NCBI GenBank assembly: GCA_023091735.1
Contig: JALKBU010001234.1
Span: 1-14,076 of the forward strand
DNA: 14,076 nt
Reading direction: 5' to 3'
Source: Trichomonas tenax
Taxonomy: Eukaryota > Parabasalia > Trichomonadida > Trichomonadidae
The translations under genes were made by a program, and so were the position numbers. The notes beneath the pieces were generated by a model. That model saw nothing but the letters and a program-made list of their open reading frames with translations. It was not told where the DNA came from and searched no databases. This document shows, piece by piece, positions 5,862-13,333 of the stretch. The number at the start of each line of letters is the position of its first letter. Position 1 is the stretch's first letter.

Positions 5862-8445
5862 TTAAATATGCCATGACAATGTGTTTTCGCCATTACCTCT
5901 AACAAACAGGAACGGAACATCAACAAAGCTGAGCAAATCGAGCCAGCCGAGATAGATCTTTGGATTCGTTGTCTCGCGTGGGACAAGCATTGTCAAACAG
6001 ATAAATGATGATGAAGCAGAATAGTTGCGGATCAAATCTGAAAGAAGGAGATATCTGTTTGTGAGAACGTCCAACTGATCATCTCTTGGCTGTGGACCAA
6101 CAAGGTTGAGCCACTTCTGCTTAACCAAAAGTGATGGCTGCTCGTTCTGGACGGAAACTTCGATTGTGATAACTTCTGCTTTGATTCTGAACGTGTAGAG
6201 AAGATGCTCCATATGCTCCTGTGTCTGTTGGAAGTCCTGGTTCTCATCAATGAAACATAATGTCATGATTCTAAGCTGTGCATTCCTCTACTGCTTTTCT
6301 CTGCAAAGAAGATATAGAAGCAAAAGAGTCAAACCGCCATCATCATCGAGCCACCAGACATCGACTGTTCCTTTTCTGTCGACTTCCTGGAATCTGTTGA
6401 GATGTCTCAATACAGCAAGGGAGAAGTTTGCATCAAATGCTGTTTCGAGGGTTCTGAAGAACTCTTCGCATTCGTGGCCATTCCACTATTCTGGGAATTC
6501 GAGGCACAATGTGTTTGGCCTCATCATACCGATACCAGCTGCGATAAAGCACCTTCATGGAATGTTGGCGCGCATGTGATATCGTAGAAGACATGATAAA
6601 ACTATCGTCAGCTGCGATAAAGCTCTCAGCACGTTCCTTGATAAGCTTTTTTATATTTGGTCTTTCAGTTGTGATGTTGACTCTGCCGACAGCGGCCATA
6701 CCGTGTCCGGAAAGCACCTGGTTAATGAAATCGATAGCGTGCATACACTCATTTTGTTTCTTCTTTGTAACGAAGATGATATTGGATCTGTATGTCTTAA
6801 CATGTGGGGGGACGTTATAAAGCTTGAGAGCCTCCTTCATCGTTGAATAGAAGACATGGTTTGAAAGAACACTGCCACAGGAATCGTGCATCTTAACACA
6901 CTTGTGATAGAACAAAACCATGAGACCGAGGAAAGCGCAGACGCAAATAAAGATGATCCAGTTAACAAGGACAGCGCGAGCAAGGCATATAGCAACCAAG
7001 AACAATGAGAACCACTTGTTGTAGATCTTAAAGACTGGCCTGAAGCCTGTATTGTGCTGTGAGTCTGTGAGATAGGGCGCGAGGAATGAGGAAGAAAATG
7101 TTTGTAAGAGATTGTGTCATTTCACGTGTTCTAACAAAGGAGAATAAGAAACTGATGATGACAATGATGATGTTTGCGCCAACAGACTCATTGTTGATCA
7201 TCTTGAAGTTGATGAACTTCGGAAGTAATCCGTCCTTCACCATTTGCGTGATAATACGAGATCCACCTAAAGTCATTGTGATAGCGGAGCCAAAGCCAGT
7301 TCACATGAAACCGATGCATGAGACGATTGGCTTTGCGGAAACGTTCATGAAGGCTGCTGGTGAATCTGGAAGATTGCTGAAGTTTGCGCATCCGGAAATC
7401 ATGAACATCATCAAAAGGAAGAAGAAAGAGGATGTTCCTAAAGTTGCGTAGCCACCGACTGGAATAGCCTGCTTAGCTGGCGCTAAACTGCCGGAAAAGT
7501 CGGCAATTGTGATAATTCCGCTAACCGATGAGAATAAGTAGAATAAAGAAAGATTAAAGCTAACGCCGTCTGGTTTCCAGTTTGTCTTGAAATGTTGAGC
7601 GCTGAATCCTTCGTAAAATCCAGATGAACTTGTTTTGTTCGTAGCGAAGCCTGCAAACATGAATCCGATACCAAAGGCGAGGACGCCAAGAAGAATTGCC
7701 ATGAGAATGACCATAAATCTCACGCCCAAGAACTGGAATGACAAAACAACTCAGCAGGAGATGAACTGGATCAAATAGAGTCACCATACCTTGTCTTTGT
7801 GATGTTGAATGGATAGAAATCTGAAATGATTGTGCCGAGGTTGTAAAAGTTTGATGAGATTGAAGAAGCGTGACCAATGATCAAAAGGATGCCGATAGCA
7901 CCAGCATATGTCGCACCCAATGATCTTGAGATCAAATAGTATGTTCCTCCTTTCTGCATTTCGCCATTTGTTGCAAGGGCAGAAATACTTGAAAGAGTTC
8001 CATAAGCAATCAGACAATAGACGCCGAATATGAGAAGTCCATATCCAAGACCGAATTTCTCGATTGTTTTGGCAATATCAACGTTATAATTGATACAAAT
8101 TAAGTTTAAGACTGTAGGAACATAAACGCCAAGCATGAGACCGAACGAAAGGGACTTCAGTTTGAATTTCTTCTTCTGTGCCGGTTTCTCGACTTCGAAT
8201 GTTTGCTGACTTCCTGGATTTTCCTATATAATTGAGGCCCTTCTGATCTCAGAGATCTTTGGCCTCGCGAATGGAACTTTGTAGAGAATCGTATCAGGGA
8301 CTACCTCGTTCGCATTCAAAAATGCGCTTGGTAAGACTTTATTTTTGGCGCCTTCTTGGTTTTCTCTATCTGGAGCGAAACCACTGGCGAGCGGTGTGTC
8401 GTTTATTTCTTCAAGACTATCATTTATAGCTGCATACTAACTCAT
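5862..8445 (-). pseudogene. SLC12 cation-chloride cotransporter pseudogene, full length but heavily broken
   Basis: Read across frames, this is a nearly complete SLC12 (NKCC/KCC) transporter of roughly 860 codons. Intact homologues carry Cl- with Na+ and/or K+ across the membrane. The start of the permease core reads GVYVPTVLNL, then ATNGEMQKGGTYYLISRSLG, a hallmark of the family. Further on come SGIITIADFSGSLAPAKQAIP, the intracellular helix region ending in QMVKDGLLP, and FKIYNKWFSL before the last membrane helices. The cytoplasmic C-terminus is clear: GIGMMRPNTL and TVDVWWLDDDGGLTLLL, closest to the NKCC type. Breaks: TAG at 8437-8439, 8224-8226, 6486-6488 and 6288-6290; TGA at 7751-7753, 7301-7303 and 6555-6557; frameshifts near 7773-7783, 7070-7095 and 6560-6600. 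All pieces remain collinear with no large deletion, so decay is fairly recent. The original stop reads TAAA. Sequencing error could explain one or two breaks but not ten. Confidence 0.9.
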
Positions 8446-8466
8446 TTATAAAATCTAAAAATTTTG

Positions 8467-8471
8467 AATGA
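8467..8471 (-). promoter_or_regulatory. Initiator-like TCATT upstream of the SLC12 pseudogene
   Basis: On the minus strand TCATT matches the trichomonad initiator consensus TCA-Py-(T/A). Its A (base 8469) would lie 24 bases before the ATG at 8443-8445, within the short 5' UTR range known for these organisms. It is a five-base match in A+T-rich DNA, so chance is a real alternative. Confidence 0.3.
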
Positions 8472-8588
8472 TTATTTTATAATTTTGCGTTGAAAGTTTT
8501 CCATTGTTATTATCTGAATGAAAGTTATTTGTTGTATAAAAATAATCGATTTTGTCGCCCATAAAAATATTTGAATGGAAATGTCACG

Positions 8589-8648
8589 TTTTAATAATTA
8601 TTTTGGGCCTCTAAGAAAGGGGAATCAAAATTATAATAATTATTAAAA
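8589..8648. repeat. 14-base inverted repeat of A/T bases
   Basis: TTTTAATAATTATT (8589-8602) pairs exactly with AATAATTATTAAAA (8635-8648) around a 32-base loop that includes the run GGGCCTCTAAGAAAGGGG. The arms are pure A/T and could arise by chance in this composition, but the length and the G-rich loop make it worth recording. Confidence 0.4.
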
Positions 8649-9176
8649 TCGATACTTTCAGAATATGGGGTCGTGATCCTTTTTTATTTCTTCAGTTAAA
8701 TAATTCGCATTAATTCATGAATATAATCATGAATTTAAGAATTTTTCGTATGGCACTTTTAGGAATTAAAAGAGCAATGTCACTTTTCTTTCAAAATTAC
8801 TGCCACTTTTTTATTGAATAGCTTAATATTGAAACCCATCACTATAATTAATTATAGTTTTTTTTTTGTAAAACAGCTCTTTTTCATGCATTAATAGGTC
8901 GCGAAACATTTTTTTTCGATTTTTGGTTATTTGAGGACCAATGAATGCTTAGCTGTTGTTTTATTCATGTTTCCCCTCCACTGCGATGCCTATATAGCGC
9001 CCCTCTCGTCGAACCGGCTGGACAAAGTATTCATAATTTCGATTTGAATCAAAAATAGTTTATATTGCTAGAAAGTTTTTAAATAGTATTGATATTTCGA
9101 TAAAAATAACAAATAATTTTAAATCTTTTATTAATAAACACAACATCTATATAAAAACAAAATAATAATAAAATTA

Positions 9177-11363
9177 TTAATTGCTGCTGTTGTTATGTGC
9201 GAATGAAGCAAGAACTACACGCAACCTTTTGATCAATGCATAATTACCTTCACCAAGAACAAGATCAACAACTTCATTTGTTCTCAGATATCCGCCAAGG
9301 AAGGTTGAGAACGACATAAGTTGCGGATTACCTGACAAAGCGATGCAGAATTTAAGTTTTTCATCATCATATCTGGACATAATGCTGAGAGCATTAAGTG
9401 TAGACTTCAGGTTCTTGCTTGGCTTTTGGTAAATGGACACTTCTTGGAATGTTTTGGCAGCTTTGGTAATAATTTCAATGCCATAAGGACCCAAGCCCTG
9501 TGTAGTCTTGCTGTTCTCCTGTATATATTTAGCGAATATCATGCTGCTGTTAATTGAATTTGGTAGTAATTGGAATCCGAATTGCATATCGATTCTATCG
9601 AACAAATCCAAGAAGAAATGATATCTGAGGCAAAGTCCATTGCTTTCTGGCAAATTAAGCGCTTGAACTCTGTTTTTGAGATTTTCGATTAATTTCGAAT
9701 ATGATGTCATTGGAGTGAAAATGTTGTCATCATTGTATACAAAATCTTGCGGATACCTCTCGATAAGAGCTGGAAGAACTTTCTCTTTGATAAATGCGAT
9801 CGATAATGCCTTCTTTTGAACGTTACTCTTTTGAAGTGCATCACTGATGAAATACAAAGCTGTTGAAGCCTTTGAGCCCAAATCTTGCATCATTTTACGA
9901 TTCTTTGCTGCATTTTGAATGGCTTCATTAAATGTTTTGATTTTTCTTGAGTTAATGTCAACTCTGAGCTGCTGAAGTGGAGTTGTGAATGCCGTTGTAA
10001 GTTGCGACATAGACATCGTGAGATCTAAAGAACTCTTGAAAGGAATTTTAGATAAATCGAGAGTGTTTGTTATGTCTACGAATTCATCAAACCCGAATGT
10101 TTTCTTGATTTCAAGTGATGCTGTGATATCTTCTGACTTCCATGGCCTTGCCAAAAGATATTGAGAATCATCATCAACAGCTGGAGCCTCTAAACCGCTG
10201 AAAGCATCAATAAGTTGTGCTGCATTTTGTCCATTTGCAATGCTAACGAACTTTTGAACAATTACAAATAACAAATTTAAGTCTCGTGGTGTGTAAATTG
10301 AAGTTCTCTCTGCAATCTCTGCAGCTTCAGAAACTCCATCAGAGATTACAGTTTCGTTAGTGTTGATGCAGAACTTTTCAATCATTTTATCAATCAATGG
10401 ATTATTTTCTTCAGCCATTTTATGCATATATGACTGAATATTCTTTGCCATTGTGACATTAGTAACGAGATGGAAGCGAATGACGAACTTACAAACAATT
10501 GTATCGAGAATAAAAATTCTCCAAAAAACACGATCTGTTGATTCGAATCTCCAAATAGCTGTAATGAGTTGCCTTGTTGCAGTCGGAAGTAATGGTGCAC
10601 ATTCGATCATTCTATTGAAACAATTTATGCATAATTCTTGTGTTTTAAGCCAAAATTGAGTTCTTTCGCATCCTTCTTTGGCTGGCATATATTTATGCTG
10701 CTTTTCGATTGTGTCTGTTGTGAAAAGCTCAATTAAATGCTGAATTGAGTTTTCGTAAAATTTGATTGGATTTGTTGACAAAAAGACTGAGAAAACGAAG
10801 TCCTTGATAAACGCGTTATTCTCTTTGATTGTTTTGCCTTGTATGTAAAAATGTAATTTAAGAAGGTCTAAAACGAGTTCAATTGCATTCGCTCTGTCAC
10901 TCTTCGTTATAAAAAAGTTGTAGAATGATGGAAATGAATTATATATGAAATAGTGGATATCATCTTGCGATAGATTTGAACTTACGTGAGAATTCGAATA
11001 TGACATTATGTAATACAATATTTGTGCAAAAACGCTCGGGTGTGATGTGCAGTAATACACAAGGTAAGAGAATCTATCCTTATGATTAGGTCTTTTGAAG
11101 ACTTTTAAAGATTGAGTGATTGACATTGGCTTAATATCTCTTAAAGGAATGCACATTTCTTCAAGGCTGAATAATCTTCGTGTCATAGACATATAATGAA
11201 GGCGACACATAGAATATAAAGAAATAAAAAGATCTTTTGTCAGTTCTTTGAGTTCTGCCAGCGATTTCGTATTGATCGATGTGAGGGGTGTGATGAGGCT
11301 CTTCTCGTTGTTGAACTGTCGAACGTAACTAACAACTTGATCATGGAAGCCCGTTCCTTCCAT
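9177..11363 (-). CDS. Probable GAPVD1-like protein: divergent RasGAP-like region plus C-terminal VPS9-like region
   Basis: This is a 728-residue all-helical protein with no signal peptide or membrane segment. The C-terminus (about 650-722) follows the VPS9 core: KSTLNALSIMSRYDDEKLKF, then IALSGNPQLMSF, and LGEGNYALIKRL. Asp666/667 and Tyr708 stand where Rabex-5 has its Asp and Tyr needed for Rab5 nucleotide exchange. The N-terminal part (about 100-300) reads like a degenerate RasGAP fold, with FVFSVFLSTNPIKFYENSI and CINCFNRMIECAPLLP. RasGAP at the front and VPS9 at the back is the architecture of GAPVD1/Gapex-5/RME-6, which acts in endocytic Rab5 signalling. I see no catalytic arginine finger, and the middle (390-640) is unassigned. 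The assignment rests on pattern matching only. The start is the first ATG; a TCACT initiator lies 15 bases before it. The gene ends with tandem TAA TAA and has no immediate TAAA. Confidence 0.5.
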   Translation of the reverse strand: MEGTGFHDQVVSYVRQFNNEKSLITPLTSINTKSLAELKELTKDLFISLYSMCRLHYMSMTRRLFSLEEMCIPLRDIKPMSITQSLKVFKRPNHKDRFSYLVYYCTSHPSVFAQILYYIMSYSNSHVSSNLSQDDIHYFIYNSFPSFYNFFITKSDRANAIELVLDLLKLHFYIQGKTIKENNAFIKDFVFSVFLSTNPIKFYENSIQHLIELFTTDTIEKQHKYMPAKEGCERTQFWLKTQELCINCFNRMIECAPLLPTATRQLITAIWRFESTDRVFWRIFILDTIVCKFVIRFHLVTNVTMAKNIQSYMHKMAEENNPLIDKMIEKFCINTNETVISDGVSEAAEIAERTSIYTPRDLNLLFVIVQKFVSIANGQNAAQLIDAFSGLEAPAVDDDSQYLLARPWKSEDITASLEIKKTFGFDEFVDITNTLDLSKIPFKSSLDLTMSMSQLTTAFTTPLQQLRVDINSRKIKTFNEAIQNAAKNRKMMQDLGSKASTALYFISDALQKSNVQKKALSIAFIKEKVLPALIERYPQDFVYNDDNIFTPMTSYSKLIENLKNRVQALNLPESNGLCLRYHFFLDLFDRIDMQFGFQLLPNSINSSMIFAKYIQENSKTTQGLGPYGIEIITKAAKTFQEVSIYQKPSKNLKSTLNALSIMSRYDDEKLKFCIALSGNPQLMSFSTFLGGYLRTNEVVDLVLGEGNYALIKRLRVVLASFAHNNSSN

Positions 11364-11887
11364 AATTTTTGAAAAAGTGACGAGATTTATAACAAAAGTG
11401 ATAAATTTTCTTTCTCAGATTTTTTTTTTTTGGAAAACGCTTAAAATATTCATTTTCATAACTTCACATTAGGAATATAACTTTTTTGTATTGATATATA
11501 TAACTCCACCAAATTATCATACGTTAAAATCAATATTTCATTATTTGATATAATATTGCATAAATATAATTATATTTAAGAACGTAGCTTTAATGGTATA
11601 GGTTAGCTATATCAATATCAAAATGGATTAAACGCATAATTTTATCATTTGCAATATTATTGCATAGATCAACTCTATTTAACATTAAAGATTTAATGAC
11701 AGGTTAAATCTGAAAACTTGTATTGAATCTGATCATAATTTATAAGATAATAACATTGATATTTTAAATTTCTGATGGAAAATCTATATTCATAATATCG
11801 ACTTAAGCTATTTCTGATGATGTGTCAAACGAAGTATAATTAACAATCTAAATTTGTTTTTTTTTTATAAATAATAAACTTTATAAC
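11364..11887. other. Intergenic A+T-rich region
   Basis: Very A+T-rich spacer between two minus-strand genes. Apart from two TCACTTTT words next to the 728-residue gene, I see only A/T homopolymer and dinucleotide stretches and no coding sequence. Confidence 0.6.
11373..11401 (-). promoter_or_regulatory. Two TCACTTTT words with an initiator match
   Basis: On the minus strand TCACTTTT occurs at 11394-11401 and again at 11373-11380. The proximal copy starts with TCACT, an exact match to the trichomonad initiator TCA-Py-(T/A). If its A (11378) is +1, the 5' UTR of the 728-residue gene would be 15 bases, typical of Trichomonas mRNAs. Confidence 0.5.
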
Positions 11888-12994
11888 CTATAATTGGGGA
11901 AGAGAGATTGGATACTGCTTAATCTTGTTGACGCGGAGAACTAAGTCGCGTGAAGATTCGTTGTATGAAATAAGTTTAACATCTGATTTTCTGCAGAATA
12001 TATTAAGCTTTGTCATGAAGCTAGAAAGAACAGTTGGATCATTACTTTGAGGACCAACACCATGGAAAGTGACTTCTGTTGGGCAATAGTTTGAAAAGTT
12101 CTTAAGAGATGAAAGATCTGCTGAAAATGCAGTGATCATATCATCAGAGATCTTAACTCTATCATTATCTACAGGGAAAACAAAACGTATTTGTCCAACA
12201 TTAGGTCTCGAAATTGTTCTCTTGTCTGAATTATATTGAACTTCACGAGCAATTTCTGGTTCAATTTCACGCTCAACAACATGTTCTTGAATTTCTTCAA
12301 CAAGTTCTTCTTTCTTCTCAACAGACTCCTGTTGTTCTTCAACAGTTTCTTGTGGCTTTTCAACAATCTTTTCTGTTTCTTTTTCTTGTTGTGGAACTTC
12401 TGGTGTTTGATCGAACAATTTTACCGAACGAGAGACTGCAGAACGATTGGGTGATGCATTTGTCAGATAAATGACTTGAGGTGGAGCTCTTTCGCGAATT
12501 TTAATATCATCTTCGTGTGGCTCGCATTCTGAATAGTAATAATCATCGCGAGGATAGCTATTCATGTCATCTGAATACTCATAATATTCATATTCGCATT
12601 TTTCACCTTGCTCTTGATCAGAATATGTGTAATAGTACTCATAAATTGGTTCTTGATCGATATTTTCTTTGTCTGAATACTCATATACGTACTCTGCTTG
12701 ATTTTCGGCAGTCGGTTGTAGATTTTGAGGTTGAATAAATTGTTGATTTGGTGAAAAAGCGTAATTTGCTTGGATTTGTTGTTGGTGTTGTGGAAACGCA
12801 GGAGGATAGTATATTAAGGATGGAACTAAGGGCAATCCATTCGGTTTTATCGTATTTTTAATTGAATAATTTGCATTTTGGATGTATTGGTCCAAAAATT
12901 TGTCAACAGACTGCATCTTCCCTGGAGAATCTTTGCACCTTTTCCACATCTCAATGAGTTTTTGGCGTTTTGATTCTTCAGATTCCATGTTCAT
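11888..12994 (-). CDS. Unrecognised tyrosine- and acid-rich low-complexity protein
   Basis: This 368-residue protein has no family that I recognise. It starts with a short charged helical segment (residues 4-40), then a Gln/Pro-rich linker (60-95). Residues 101-157 are strikingly Tyr/Glu/Asp-rich, with recurring YxYSD words (YEYSD, YTYSD, YEYSD, YYYSE). Residues 200-255 form a Glu/Val/Gln/Lys-rich stretch (VEKPQETVEEQQ, VEKKEELVEE) likely to be extended or coiled coil. The last 100 residues (265-368) look globular, with beta strands such as QIRFVFPV, TEVTFHGVG, VKLISYNES and RDLVLRVNKI. No signal peptide or membrane segment is seen, so it is probably intracellular. The YSD words could be kinase targets. 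The stop is TAG with TATAAA a few bases later. Two ATGs lie within the first three codons (MNM); either may be used. Confidence 0.8.
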   Translation of the reverse strand: MNMESEESKRQKLIEMWKRCKDSPGKMQSVDKFLDQYIQNANYSIKNTIKPNGLPLVPSLIYYPPAFPQHQQQIQANYAFSPNQQFIQPQNLQPTAENQAEYVYEYSDKENIDQEPIYEYYYTYSDQEQGEKCEYEYYEYSDDMNSYPRDDYYYSECEPHEDDIKIRERAPPQVIYLTNASPNRSAVSRSVKLFDQTPEVPQQEKETEKIVEKPQETVEEQQESVEKKEELVEEIQEHVVEREIEPEIAREVQYNSDKRTISRPNVGQIRFVFPVDNDRVKISDDMITAFSADLSSLKNFSNYCPTEVTFHGVGPQSNDPTVLSSFMTKLNIFCRKSDVKLISYNESSRDLVLRVNKIKQYPISLPQL

Positions 12995-13333
12995 TTATTA
13001 ATTTTTTTAGAGGCAAAATTTTGACTTCCGACTTCTTATTGGAAAAATATAATGTACTCATTCATGATTTCACTTTTTGCATTATATTATCAGTTCAATT
13101 TTCATTCTTTGTCTTCGATGATAGGTATGAAAACTACTAACTTTAAATTAACGGACGAATGCTGATGCAGCACAAGTTTTTTCTAGAACAAATAGATGAC
13201 TACTATATAGTAGCACTTGCCAAACTATTCTTTAGAATAGTGGTGCAGGAATTAAAACTGATCCTTTATTTCTAAATTTGCATATTAATCTCAAAGTGAT
13301 TAAAACACCTCGATTCTTGTGCAAAACCTCATA
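12995..13333. other. Intergenic region upstream of the transposon, with two palindromes
   Basis: No gene is seen. It carries the promoter side of the 368-residue gene (TCACTTTT at 13070-13077). There are also two adjacent hairpin-forming sequences: CTACTATATAGTAG (13200-13213) and ACTATTC-TTTA-GAATAGT (13224-13241). The second is flanked by GCAC (13213-13216) and GTGC (13243-13246). Confidence 0.5.

Larger units (their letters stand above)
8446..9176. other. Intergenic A+T-rich region
   Basis: No gene is visible. It must contain the promoter of the SLC12 pseudogene on the minus strand and the 3' flank of the 728-residue gene. It holds one TCACTTTT word (8780-8787), a 14-base A+T-only inverted repeat (8589-8602 with 8635-8648), and a small G+C-richer island at about 8975-9022 with no obvious gene. 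Confidence 0.6.

Noticed and set aside
6250..6820. Several plus-strand frames of 60-109 codons
   Set aside because: They are shadows of the G+C-richer SLC12 C-terminal coding region on the minus strand.
7086..7451. Plus-strand 121-codon frame with positively charged sequence
   Set aside because: It is antisense to the SLC12 pseudogene, whose family motifs are clear on the other strand.
5862..8445. Reading the SLC12 region as several separate small genes or as a stop-recoded gene
   Set aside because: The pieces are consecutive parts of one protein family in order, and three frameshifts cannot be explained by stop recoding.
12214..12474. Open frames on the plus strand opposite the Gln/Glu-rich part of the 368-residue gene
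   Set aside because: They are Phe/Leu/Gln-rich mirror images of the low-complexity coding strand and have no protein-like features.
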